Shown: one piece after another, positions 35,467 through 47,412 of the stretch | Layout: the number at the start of each line of letters is the position of its first letter | How positions within the stretch are numbered: the stretch's first letter is position 1 | Origin: Prostheceraeus crozeri | Taxonomy: Eukaryota; Platyhelminthes; Polycladida; Euryleptidae | Assembly: GCA_907163375.1 (NCBI GenBank) | Contig: CAJQUW010003469.1 | Coordinates: 186,001 to 250,000, forward strand | Direction of reading: 5' to 3' | Length of the DNA: 64,000 nt | Made by a program: the position numbers and the translations under genes | The notes under the pieces: model-generated | The model's input: only the letters and a program-made list of their open reading frames with translations | Told to the model about the DNA's origin: nothing | The model's database searches: none

Positions 35467-35691
35467 GTGTTTACATTTTGTAAACACCCATACCGATGAA
35501 GTTCCCTTACGGACTACCCCTAAGAGGATAAAATATCACGAAGAAGTAAATGCCATGCAATGATCAGTCAATATAGTTATTAATCGTCGTTGAGTCTTAG
35601 ATTCACATGTCATATAAACTTACTTTAATTACATCTTAATAAAATAATATAAATGTTTACAAAATGTAACACATATACCGATGAGGGTTAA

Positions 35692-37494
35692 AATCTAAAT
35701 AATATCAAAAAAAATAATGTTTGAAATTAAAAGATATAAGGTCTGTACACTTATTGTCGATTTTACTTAATTAATTGGTTTGAACGTTATGTCCGGATAT
35801 GATGTTTTAATGGCATTCTATGGTATCGTATGCCGATCGTCGTAGTCGTGACGTACGTCCAGCTCTATCGAATGTCATAATCTTAATTCTTGAAATTATA
35901 AGCCGGGGACAGTAGACGGAACTTTTGTGGCGGACAGCAGACGCACACCAACCAAGAACATTGACAGAGTTTGCACGCAAGCGACGTAATAAAGCTAGAA
36001 TGTCGAATTAGGCTACCACATCGGAATGGAACAAGGGCTCCTGACTGTGATAGGCAAATGATCAGCATCGAAGCCTTCATTTATGATCATCATATTTAAG
36101 CGATATGTACGTTATGGTTGTATGCCCACTTTGATCATACCAATTTAACCACTAGGTTGCCTATACGCTCAAATCTCGTGCCGCATTCTAATACGCATAG
36201 TGGTCAATTGTGTCGAATGATACCTTAGTTCTATAAGTCAATTGTGTCGAATGATACCTTAGTTCTATAAAACGATAATTGCTGGACTTTCGATAGCTCA
36301 TATACACATTATACGTATACGTGTATCTCAAAGTTGTCTAAAACTGTCGGTTTTACACGTGTACTTTGTTAATTTAAAAGTCTGTCAATTTGATAGTTTA
36401 ACGAGAAAATGGCCCCTTCAACTTCGTTATAAACGAATTTCAATGTAGCTAATTTTAGACGGCAAGCTTTGCCGATTTTTCAATGTTCATGTGTTTCCTT
36501 GGCCTAGCTGTTATAGTTTTTCTCCATCCCGACTCTCATTCTCTGATTGATGATTAAGCCTATATTTTGAAGAATATTCCACTAATACAAGTCACATAAA
36601 ATTTAGACAATTACAAACAGGTAGCCTACTTCTTTCATTTTCAAAAATTTCTTGACCTTCAAAACATTTCATCAATTTCAATTCGATGTGCAGTGCTTGC
36701 AGTCTCGCATACATGTCTAGAATCTTTACTAAATTCTAGCTAAAATTCGCTTTTTATATTCTGTTTTGCCATCAAAACCTATATTTGCGGTCCATTGTCT
36801 TTTCCATTCTAGGACTTCCATTTAAAACAGCGTGTATATTTCTATGATGAAAGTTTAATCATCTGATTTCAGTAAAAGCAACTTTCTTTAAAAATTTATG
36901 CATAGACGTAGAAAAAATAAAAATCAACCCGTAAAAACTGAATTTCGAATTACAAATACATAAAATATAAACTTGCATCAGATGTAAAACATGCGAAAAT
37001 TGCTCGGTAATTCAAAGTCATGTTTCACAGCAAATAACTTAAATGGCAAGCTTCATTTAACGCCATCATTCATTAAGAAGTCAATGCAATGAACACATTA
37101 CATTGCCTACTTTTGGCAATACAATGCGTTTCATAGTGAAGATGAGAAAACAACAGAACACAGTTTTAACTGATCAGTAAATTCATGGCAGGAGAGCCAG
37201 TCATGCTCAATTCGTCAGTTGCTGTGAACTCCTTCCATGCTTTGATGAACTGCAAATGCTACAGAGCACTAGTTGCTTTCCAAGAGATCGCGAAAAGCCG
37301 ATTATTACCGAGGATGCAACGTAACATCAACATCTTGAGCACTAGTCATCAATCTTTCTTGATGAGAAAGATGCCAGTATTTTAGACAACACGTGTACTC
37401 AGCCCATTTTGTGAAAGCGCAACAATTAAATTGTAGTTCACTCATCTACAGAGTGATGACAAAATTCATGAGCTCGTTCGTGCAAAAACTTTAC
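35692..37494. other. Spacer with one 34-bp tandem duplication
   Basis: At 36204-36271 a 34-bp unit starting TCAATTGTGTCGAATGATAC is present twice without change. No gene or transposon end is supported in the remaining 1.7 kb. Confidence 0.45.
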
Positions 37495-37629
37495 AAGTCT
37501 CTCCAGTGGTAATCACAGTGCGAATCGCTTTAATTTCTGCTCGTATGTCACTTTCATCCATGTCTCTCAAAGGTCGCCGGAAAGGGCATTCTAACTTCTT
37601 TAGAACTTTCTCCACAGACTTGTCAGCTT
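37495..37629 (-). CDS. Candidate internal exon of an unknown host gene
   Basis: On the minus strand a good 3' splice site (TTCCATTGTTTTATTCCAG) opens a frame reading ADKSVEKVLKKLECPFRRPL followed by RDMDESDIRAEIKAIRTVIT. A usable 5' splice site, ACTT/GTAAAG, closes it after 135 bp. The frame enters with two bases of a split codon, which fits the candidate exon at 42213-42499, which leaves with one base. The peptide is charged and helical-looking, with no domain I can name. The weak donor and lack of a known homologue keep confidence low. Confidence 0.35.
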
Positions 37630-37701
37630 CTGGAATAAAACAATGGAAGTAATGAGTAAAGACTTTCATTATAACATTCAGTAACAGGACATTTCCGAAA
37701 T

Positions 37702-37976
37702 CAGGCGTGCGAACTGTGTATAAGGGGCCCGCGCGGAAAATTTTAGGGGGGGCGAATCATGTCATGGAGAACCATCATGTTCTCACAGGGGGCCCATTAT
37801 GTTTTCGATGTGCTCTGTCTTGGCCTTCACCCAATACGAAGCATATCTAAAATTAAATAAAAATGGTTTTCTTGCTTGTTTCCTAGTTGATAACAAATCA
37901 TCTGCTGCTGAAGTTGCCTTTTCTATACTTCTTGTCAGACAGGGGGCCCGCGAGACGCTGAAGATTCGCACGCCTG
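37702..37976. mobile_element. hAT-like MITE, 275 bp
   Basis: The ends CAGGCGTGCGAA and TTCGCACGCCTG are a perfect 12-bp inverted pair, and GGGGCCCGCG/GGGGGCCCGCG recurs just inside both. CAGG-type ends suggest hAT. The expected 8-bp duplication is not clear (flanks TCCGAAAT and CAAAATGC). Confidence 0.65.
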
Positions 37977-38369
37977 CAAAATGCATATGCATCAACCTAA
38001 ATGCGTGTAATATTTACAAGCATAATAGAGAATGTATTTAAAAGCCAGTTGATATATGAAAGTAGGGTTTCCAATTCGCCTCATATCAGTTGGATTACCG
38101 GAAACTAAGAAAACGCATTCCCCCATCGTGCTAAGTGTTGTTCCACTCAATTATCCTTTGCTCTATTACTGGACCTGCAGCGGTTTGGAAGCATGCCCAC
38201 ACGTGTTTAAACCAGACTAAGCAAGCTATCCCAGCTTTTCTCTTGGTTCAAAATGCTCTCCATATGTTCTCTCCACATTTTATCTTGCTCCATCTCTTCA
38301 AAAGCGACCCTTCCTTCTTAATCCTTGAGGCATCTGCATTTATTTATGCCGGCTGAATCTCTCTTCATT
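37977..38369. other. Spacer with a solo hAT-like end
   Basis: TAGGGTTTCCAATTCG at about 38066 matches the TIR of the 1.17-kb hAT elements at 2828 and 7272, but no right end is found. No gene is supported. Confidence 0.35.
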
Positions 38370-40490
38370 GTCTACTCTAAGTTTTATAAGGATGTTATGC
38401 CGGTTTCGTTCGAAGGTATTTAGCTCTTTCTCTGCTTCGCTTTTCATAGCTTTTGCAGTTGTTTTCTTCACAGTCTCCTTGACTTTTTTATACTTCACAT
38501 GAACTGCCTCCACTTTCTCAATCGATCACTCTCTAAATGCCGTTTTCATCTCTGTGACTGCCTTCTAAACACTTTCGATCCACCACCAAGTCTCTCCGTG
38601 CTGTGGTTTACCTCCGCTGACGTCGAAAACCTCTTCAGTCGCTTCCGAGACGCATTTCTTGTGCATTCAGGCAGACATAGATAAATCATGGTGCACAGGT
38701 CACTTATCTTCTCAAATTAAGCGCGCGATTATGGTTCACGCAATTTGGTTTTCTTTCCCAAAAACCCTTTTTCATATTTCTACGAATGCCCGATACGTTC
38801 TTCACGAGTAAGCTATGTCGCAGCTCTCCAGATGACCCGGACTCTTTCAACCTTCTTTCGTGAGCATTTGTCAACAAGCACGAAATCAATCTGTGATGAC
38901 GTATTGCCGGAATGAAAGGTGTTCTTTCTCTGTTCTTGAACCACGTGTTGGTAACGACCAACTCTGACTGAGCACAGAATTCAAGATGTCTACAACCCTC
39001 TTTGTTACGTGTACTAATACTAAAACCACAACGAATTCCTTCATATCCATCCACATTTTCTCCAATATTACCGTTGAAGTCATCAACGACAATCAGTAAT
39101 TCTTCTGCACCAATTAAGGTTACCGCGCCTGACATATCGTTGTAGAACCCCTCTTTCTCTGATTCAGGTCGTTAAGCTTGGGGTGCGTTATTTTAACTGT
39201 TCTGCTGATGGCACGTACCACCTGTCTCCCAAGAGTTAGCACAATAACCACGATTATTTCGCCGCTTCTCCTTACTTCTAACAATCCATCAGTCAGATAT
39301 TCATTCATCAAAATTCCTACTCCACCGCTTTCCTCTCCATGCCGCCAAAATTTGAATATTTTACGTCTGGCTCCAATAAATCTAGCTGAGCTACCTTTCC
39401 ATCTCGTTTCAGACAGTAGATGTCAACCATTCACTTGCTCAATTCGACAGCCACCTCCATACTCCTCCTAACCATGGAGGAACCAACATTCCATGTCCTG
39501 AACCTCAGCTTATGACGCCCATACGATCTCAGTTGATTGTCATATGGCGGTGCATCGTCGGCTGAGGGCTTGCACCTTTTTACTGTCGTAGGCTGGCGCC
39601 GCCCACGGCAAACTACGGTTTGGTTGCTTCCCATAATTTCTTCTTGTCATCATGATGCTTATGGAGCGAGCACTGTTTATGGCCGGATGCCCTTCATGAC
39701 GCCAACCAGTTTTTGTCAAGCTGGAACTCTTCCACGAAAATGAACTTAACAGTCTCACAGATTTCATCAGTACGGGTTTTCACTCGGAGTTGTAATATCT
39801 CCTAGACCAGTGGTTCCCAACCTTTTCATGCTGCGTACCCTAAAATAGAAAATCATAGGAATTTTCATTATTCCGCGTACCCTCACGTATAAATATAAAT
39901 AATAGCAAGAATTCAATCATACGAAAGTTTAATTACGTGTAGAAACATGCGAAATTCGTAATTTTATAACACAAAAATTTAACTAGGCGTAACTGATGCG
40001 GGCTTGTGTAACAGCACAAGCGCCGCGAAAGTCATGCTCCAACATCAAACGAGCTCTTTGTTTGCTTATAATCATTACTATGGTGGAGAATCCGGATTCG
40101 CACAAGTATATGGTTGAAGTCCAGTTGGTGGTCGCTAATTAACAACGGTTAATTCAAGGCTAGATGATGACAATCCATCGCGGAATGCGCACAAAGTTAA
40201 CAGTTCAACTGACCCATGAACAGGAAAGTTATCAAAGTAAAAATGAAATGTAATATATCTCCCATATTGCGCGTGTACGCTTCCCTTAGGTTGGGAACCC
40301 CTGTCCTAGACCAACTGCCCTCAATTACGGCTTGCGAGTTTAGACTACCCGGATTTCAAGTTTTCTGTCACGATTGCTGCTTGGCACCACCACTGATGTC
40401 AGAAGTGAGGACCGTGTCCGCCAGCAAGACACTTCCCAGTGCCATCCGGCCCAGACTTGGGGTAAGGTGTTACCTCTCCTCCTGACATTA
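38370..40490 (-). mobile_element. RTE-like LINE, 5' half with AP endonuclease, interrupted by a MITE
   Basis: Reading the minus strand, the 5' leader is about 40490-39640 and includes GGTTGGCGTCATGAAGGGCA, a leader motif seen in such LINEs. The endonuclease follows: HKLRFRTWNVGSS (about 39.5 kb), SGEIIVVIVLTLGRQVVRAI (39.2 kb), LIVVDDFNGNIGENVDGYEG (39.1 kb), NKEGCRHLEFCAQSELVVTN (39.0 kb) and an HHRLIS block. These match the EEP fold of craniofacial-development-protein-2-like LINE endonucleases; the usual GGDFNGH is VDDFNGN here. A KKVKETVKKTTAKAMKSEAE linker follows near 38.45 kb, but no RT domain is seen. Several frame changes and stops are present. A hAT MITE (39808-40303) splits the leader. 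Confidence 0.8.
39808..40303. mobile_element. hAT MITE, 496 bp, perfect 8-bp duplication
   Basis: The left end is CAGTGGTTCCCAACCTT and the right end AAGGTTGGGAACCCCTG less one base, a classic hAT TIR. TCCTAGAC flanks it exactly (39800-39807 and 40304-40311). The ends also share GCGTACCC/GTACGCTTCCC. No coding capacity is seen. Confidence 0.93.
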
Positions 40491-41514
40491 GAAAAGTAAT
40501 TTTACATCATACTCGGGATTCTGAGCCCTGGACTAGTGCGCCTTAAAGACTACTTTTGAATTTTGACTGGATACATCTCAGCACTATACATACATTAAAA
40601 AGTGATGGGTTTCATATTGAATAATAGCTCATTGCTTAATTGATAGCATTTTTCCGAACAGTATTGATTGCTGAAAGTTAGATTTATAAATAAAGTTTTC
40701 CCAAAATCAGCAGTGGAATATAGAATATTAGCGTACCGATTTTTTCATATATAACCCACCCGCCCATAAATCTATCAGTGATGAAGTTTTACGAATTTTA
40801 TTAAAAATCACCGCTATTGGAGAGTGACTGCATATAGGCGTTTACGCCCCGATGTATTGTCTAACAAGGGTTGTCATTGTCAATGATTATTATTGTTCAA
40901 CATTTGGTTTGACCATAGGATATTGATTTTAAACTAATCAACATAACACAATTGATCCCTATTATTTAATTGTTCCCTGCGCTTCTTTCAAAATCATTGA
41001 ATGTAACTGCTTGTTTAAGAAATCCATTTTGATCGCTATCACTAGAATGGATTCATTAATATATAACATAGGGTCATTATCATTTAATTGCTTCATGAAT
41101 TTCTTTCAACAATCTGTGAATATAACTGCTTGCTTAAGAAATCTATTCTAATTGTTATCACTAGCATGGATTCACTTCAAATCAGTCACTTCAAAAGACA
41201 GAATCGATAATCGCTTAACTAACACTTATAACTATCGACATAAAACGATTAATGAAACAAAGTGGTCAATAGATCATTGTCACTGAACATAGACTTCTGA
41301 CTTTGCGTCTTGCTTCTCGAGTTCGTCCTCGCTGGCTGGCATACTTGCATTTCTCTGAGCTTTCTTCTCTTTCGTTTTCCACCTCATCATTATCACAGTG
41401 CACAATGTTAATAATTAATCACTAAAAATCGGGGTTATATCACAAAATTCGAAAATTTATTCTTACAATCCGCTCTCAAATAGCAAATTATCATATAAAC
41501 AATGGGTTTTATTC
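40491..41514. other. Spacer with a 118-bp tandem duplication
   Basis: About 40961-41078 and 41079-41197 are diverged direct copies; both contain TAACTGCTTG, TTAAGAAATC and a TATCACTAG.ATGGATTCA block at the same spacing. No gene is supported. Confidence 0.55.
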
Positions 41515-41890
41515 GGGACAATACGACATTTTGAAACCATTTATAAACATTGGTTTTAAAACCACACTTTTGAACGCAAGAGGGAAAGTACAGGTGGCAG
41601 AGATGAACACCCTGAGAGGGTCGTTGGGACTGACAGGGCTTGACCGAGCGAGTGCAATTGAAGGAGTTGAAGGATATGTTAAAAGGAACGTGTTTGATAT
41701 GGTTAGGACATGTGGTGAGGAGAGGAAGATTACACCGGAAGAAAAATGAGAGCTGAAGTTGGAAACGAGAGGGAGGCCTACGAGTAAGAGAAGATGGGAG
41801 GACTGCATGACGGAAGATTCTATCAACGGACGAATTCATATGATAACTCGCATAAATGACATGCAAGGGTTTTATAAGGCGACGCTTTAG
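41515..41890 (+). mobile_element. LINE C-terminal remnant
   Basis: The plus strand encodes KTTLLNARGKVQVAEMNTLR and GSLGLTGLDRAS, then RNVFDMVRTCGEERKIT, a stop, and RGRPTSKRRWEDCM. The order of an EMNxLR stretch, a weak LRWxGHxxR counterpart and RGRPxxRW is the C-terminus of RTE/CR1-like LINE polymerases. It is short and degenerate, with at least one stop. The family link rests on motif order only. Confidence 0.6.
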
Positions 41891-42212
41891 ACGGATGGCT
41901 CGAAGTGTTAATCGGCTGCTGATATTCACAAGGAAATTGCTGTTTTCCTAATTGGATGGATAAAGAATCATGACTAGAGATTTTTCTGGATATGTCTATT
42001 CGAAATCACGTTTAGCAAATACGTAGTATCGATAATACGAAAACATCTTTGATTCGTATCTAAATCTTCTAACATCTTCAATTCGTATTTTAAACAAATA
42101 CGAATTGACGAAAACATCTTTGTAAATTACTTGCATCATACAAATCACATTCATGCGCTTTGTGCTTACTGAGTTCTTGTAGCAAACTATCTAATGTATG
42201 ACTTCAACTTAC

Positions 42213-42499
42213 TCTTTCCAGCATCGAAACCAGAAGATCCAGCATCATTTGATGAATCTTCCGAAGCCTCTGTTGTTCTGGCTATTCCACCATTAGAGCC
42301 ATTATCATCTTTCGTTATTTTCTTTGTTTGTTGTTTGACAGTGTTCTCCTTTTCATTGTCAGTGAATGCAAAAAGTCGCGATTGACTATAATTTTTGTGC
42401 AAATGAGGTTTGAATTGTACTCCCGAATGAGCTAAAGACACGTTCTTTTCTTTCTCATTATTGTAACGAAGATGTAATTTTCCTTGCATTTACAATGAA
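42213..42499 (-). CDS. Candidate first coding exon of an unknown host gene
   Basis: A pyrimidine-rich 3' splice site (TTTCTTTATTTTTCAG) ends at 42500. Ten bases later an ATG (42489-42487) starts MQGKLHLRYNNEKEKNVSLA, with HSGVQFKPHLHKNYSQSRLF and a Ser/Asp/Lys-rich stretch after it. A strong 5' splice site, AAAGA/GTAAGT, lies at 42213. The coding part is 277 bp and leaves one base of a split codon. The region has no transposon signature and the peptide looks like a disordered N-terminus. I do not recognise it. Joining to 37495-37629 keeps the frame and would make an intron of about 4.6 kb filled with LINE and MITE DNA. Confidence 0.45.
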
Positions 42500-44007
42500 C
42501 TGAAAAATAAAGAAATTGTAGAAGTAGTATCAATGCTTAATCACAATCACATAATTATCATCGTTATTGCCTGACACCAAATACTTTTTGCCCATTCAAG
42601 TGAATTTAGCACGATGTTCAAGAGAAGAGACATTTACATAAAAGTTCTTTTCGCTATTTACTTTCGAAATTACTTCGCCTTCTTGTGGATTTCAAACGAA
42701 ATTTGATCAAATTGTAGTTAAGATCAAGAAATGAAAATGTCAAATTGATCACATATAAATAGTCTCATCAACGAGAAACAAATCGAATCAGTTCACCAGT
42801 TCGATCATCTATACCATTATAAATGAGTGAGGACATAGGCCTACCACCGGAGCCAGTAGCTTAAGCGGAATTCACCAAGTGTTTCTCGGATTAGTATGAC
42901 AAGGTTATCAATAAGCGATTCATATGGCAGCTAAAAAGAAGCCAATTCATGCAATTTTAAAAACAAGCCATTTTTCTGCTACGATGTGCCATTTTCATTT
43001 GCACACGAAAGGTCAATCAGTCACAAGGTGTGACTACATGTGGACAATATCACGGTCCACGGATCAGAACATTCGAACGAGACCATCTTTCAGTTCACTC
43101 AGTTCGCAGTTTCAGTGTTCAGATCACTGTGTCGCAGGAATCGGAGGGGGTATCATGATGACATCCACTTAAAGGAATTTGTGGTCGCATAGGTCACGAT
43201 GAACGAAATGTGTATTAACTCACATTAAGAGTATGACTCTTAATGTAAGACTCTCATTCGCAGTTTGTAGCGAGACCACAAGTTGCGTGACGGCAACTTT
43301 CCTCGAGGAAATAAGCTGCCGCTTATTGCTTATTTGTTTTGCGCTCTCAACAATTTCATAATCATTATCATGAATAAGGTATAATATTATCTATGCATGT
43401 ATCTTTACACTATATGTAAGTTAGGTATTAGTAATCCCAATATATAAATCAAATTTACAGTACATTAAAGTGATTAATGTAGTTTAGGGCAATGCATTAT
43501 GTGTCGTTGCCAGTAATAGTACCTAATCATAGCTAAGAGTTTTAATTAGTCAAATGATTATATAAGTTACACAAGTTCATGATACCAACGCCCTCTTCCG
43601 AATAGCTTGGCCACTTTTAATGATACTGTATATATATTTTACCAAACGAGAAATGTTTTTAAAAATTTATACAGCCTACTTCATTTATGACATAATGCGC
43701 ATATAGACTATGCGTGACTGCTATTGGTAATTTATCTAGTATATAGATGAGTAATACGTTCACTAAACCACATCGGTTTTTTTAATGACAGGTGTCACAA
43801 TCATCACACAGTTTAAATATTTATACAGCCATAATAAAATAGCAATGCACTACATATATTTAATGATTTTATTATAACAGGCCTGAAATTAAGTGTTAAC
43901 AAGCGTGAGCGGGCGTGGCCAGGCCGCCGTGGACAAATTGACACGGACCTGGCCGGGTCGTGGGTCTGAGGTCGTGCCTGGACCTCAAAAGTTGGCCCGG
44001 CCATGGG
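42500..44007. other. Spacer with small inverted repeats
   Basis: A perfect 11-bp-arm hairpin (ACATTAAGAGT, ATG, ACTCTTAATGT) is at 43222-43246. It lies inside a looser inverted repeat, about 43183-43290, with TTGTGGTCGC facing GCGAGACCACAAG, possibly a tiny MITE. A hAT-like end CAGGCCTGAAATTAAG is at 43878, followed by an unusually GC-rich 130 bp. The expected host exon upstream of 42213-42499 was not found. Confidence 0.35.
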
Positions 44008-47000
44008 CAGTGTTCCCACTCGCATTTCTCAAAAGATTCGGGCATCGGAAAGTAAATTCGGGAATTTCCCCTAAATCGCATTTTTATCGTTATATTTTTG
44101 AGCACATAGGGATATTTCGAGTGCCTATCCTCGAGTACCTTATTTTAAGCTGTTAAGCTCAATTTTAACGTCTAATTGTATCTGACGCTAATTGAAAGTT
44201 GATCTGATTCGGAACCGGCAGCGTGTTCGTTTTAAACTGATAACCTAACTTATAAGCGAAAATTTTAACAAAGCATACCGCACTTAACTACATTTCAGTA
44301 TTCTAATGTACGGGACGAAAAATTTTACTAATTGACCTATGGATATTTTATCAACAGAAGTTTTCAAAAAGAAAAAAAGATTTTCACAGTTACTTTTAAA
44401 TAATATATACATGCCTATTATTTTTTACACGCCACATCGCATCACACCACACATGCACATCACGAAATCACTACCCGTACATCCATTGTTTTATCTTAAA
44501 TATCAATAGGCCTATAAAGCTTCTGCAACTTGGTATTCACGAAACTTGTTGATTTCATTCAAACATGTTGTATTTGAGCATGTAGCTAAATTGATGTTTG
44601 ACTTTCATTTTTCGAAGAGCAATGACAGCAGTGTATAAATATTGCAAGCAAATCTGGTAAATCTTAGTAAAAAATTTTTGCACAGCTATTTCCGTTTCTT
44701 GTTCCCTGCTGTTTCAAATTTGATGAAACATCTAGAGCGTGTATACTTAGGGCGGACTTGGAAGTCAGGTTTTCCATTTTTTCTTCATTGCTTGTAATTA
44801 TGATAATCTTCAATTTCTTCTTCGAACTTCACTGTGGATTCCTACAATTCTTCCATCAGCCATTTCAATTGTTTTTGTTTTCATACTTGATTCTTGTGGA
44901 GTAAAAAAAAGTACATTCGTCTAAAGTACTTTTTTTATTTACTATCTGTCTTTTCTGATGTCTTTCGAAAGTAAAGTACTTTTGGATTGCTCAATTATGA
45001 AGCCCCGGCTTTCTAGACTGCAGTTGCATCAGCTTCCACCTGTTGAATTTCATATCAACGAATGTACAGGACAAACTGCAAGATAACATTTGAAAGCGCG
45101 ATTACAATACACCTATTCCAATAAAAGTTCGAATGACCGGTAAGAAGAAAGGTACCAGCAATCAAATGTCTTGTAGGAAGGTATGAGGTTAAGGCTGGAA
45201 ATGTGGGAAATGAGGCAAGGCACAGGTGGAATGGAGATCATGCATAATTTTCAATGCAAACATTCACCGAATTCATGCATGCATTCAAAACAATTTTTGA
45301 CTGACCACTTGAAAAAAGATGTTACTTGTTATATCAAAATTTACCCATTTGCAAATTTTAGACTAAACATTAGACAAAATTTATTTGCGCTTTATATCTG
45401 TCTAAAAATTGAAAACACCAAACTTTCAAGATTCACAACAGCCAGTGGATACATAATGCGAAAATCGATATAATCTCATTCTCGTATAATAACTATCGCT
45501 TTCGTTGTTCCAGCAACAAAGCAAATACGGCAGCACAGGATACAAATCCACACAAACATGCATGAAGGCTATAAATTTGATGTGAGGTTGGGGTAAAAGC
45601 GACTGAGTCAATTTGCCACCACATGATCTGTCATCAAGTTATCAGCCTCTGAACAAGTTTGTTCCTGGGGGTTGACACGATTAGTGTTTGTGGCATTCAC
45701 TTTTATATAATGGACGCCTGGAATTGTAAACGAAATTTGAACTCTCCCTCGTAAATTTTCATTCGCTCTCTAGTGAAGCATATCAGAATTGAAACAGATC
45801 TTTTTTTTAGCCCGGAGGTTTACGGTATGAAATCTGACTGCTGTGCTATCTTACTCTAACTCATGTTTACTTTTTAAAGCAATCGATCGCTGTAATAAGG
45901 TGACAACAGCACACACGGGGTAAAAGCGACACCGGTTTACAGCGAAATTTGCAAAGGCGCACTACGTTGACGATACGGAGAAAATATTTACGTCATTGTT
46001 ATGTCTAAAAATAAACAATTCTTGGAGACGGGACTTGTGAATTCCTGGAATACGGAAAGTTCTAGGAATTGTTGAGTCTGAAAACTTCTGATTGACTTGT
46101 CATTCTTTCCGAATGATTGTTGGAGAAAGGTGAGCGCCCTTGAAAGTTTAGTCTGGCAGATGATGTGCACTTACCACCGAAAAACGAAAAGATGAGCTGG
46201 AGGGTCATCTGGTGAGTTAGTTATTATTACTATCTTGAGTTAGTAACGCTAGTCGCTTATCTTGGAACTAAGTCATTTTTTTCGTTTTCTATTCCATGTA
46301 GGTCAAGGACCGTGACATGTTCGAAGCGAATTGGAAAGACGTGTGTGGCCTGAAAGACCCCAGAGTAGTCCTGTCTGATCGTGTGGTGACATACGAGTTC
46401 CAGGGAGAAATCGAAGTCAACGAGTTGTGATTGAAATTTCATTTGAATTTAACCAAGCTTTTATGAAACCGCATAATTTTGAGGCAAATTGCTCCGGTAA
46501 TCAAATAAAATGTTTTGTAATTGACCTCTGTTTTCCTTGTCTTTCCCTCAGGTTCTATCGGTGGTGTGTATCGGTGTAATTCGTTTTTGAATCGAGTGAC
46601 TTTTTGAGGTCAGTCGCAATTACCGCAGGCATTCTCGTTTTTACCCCATTCCTTCGGGAAAAGCGACATCAAAGTACTAATAACTTCCGTTTCATTTGCA
46701 CGAACTGAACATTGCTCACAATCTCAACGACGCCAGAATCAAAAGCTTACATCATTTACAGACCTGCCAACCTTGAAACATGAAAATCCGGGACAAATTT
46801 TATTACCGTAACTACCCGCGTATAGGACGATACCATGTATAGGACGCAGTGGATATTTGACCCCAAAAGCGATGGAAGGACTGTGTGCCTGTGTATAGGA
46901 CGCATCCTAATTTTAATCCTTAATTTCCATTATTTTTTATAGAAACGGTGTCATTAAGTTAAGTCATCTCCATTCAATTGCTACGATCGCAGTGTGTGGT

Positions 47001-47412
47001 GATTCATGACTCACTCATCCTGTCAGTCAAAAATATTGATGTATTGATAAATATTGACAAATATTGCAAGTATGGAATGTTTATAGGAAATTTTTGATTT
47101 TTTCATAAATGCATTATTTTTATAATAATTAATGATTATGCATAATTGACGTTTACAAGTCAACAGTATGGTCTCAAGTCTCTTCAACAGAAAGATCAGT
47201 TGAAAGCAAGATCATAAGATACATCCCACCTTGTTAACAGTATTCGTCGCAAAAACTGGAATGCAAATTTGGAAAACACTTACTACCTTTTTAAACTCAA
47301 TAGAAGGAAATACATCCGGGCTACATAATGATTAATAAAAGACATCAGCGTGAAAAGACAATGTCACTAAGAAATCCACAAACTTCATCATTATGCATGT
47401 TTCCTTATCTTA

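Larger units (their letters stand above)
32443..35687 (-). mobile_element. piggyBac element flanked by TTAA, with nested insertions
   Basis: The left TIR is CCCTTATCGGTAT; the reverse complement of the right end is CCCTCATCGGTAT. TTAA lies directly outside both (32439-32442 and 35688-35691), the signature target of piggyBac. An internal inverted repeat, GCCATCGGTATGGGTGTT continuing to ACATTTTGTAAACA, occurs near the left end (32472-32505) and in mirror form at 35467-35505. The transposase reads on the minus strand. A LINE tail sits upstream of the transposase inside the element and itself contains a hAT MITE. Confidence 0.92.

Noticed and set aside
42924-43172. 82-codon plus-strand frame starting MAAKKKPIHAIL as a gene
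   Set aside because: Composition is random after the first residues and no exon or regulatory context is present.
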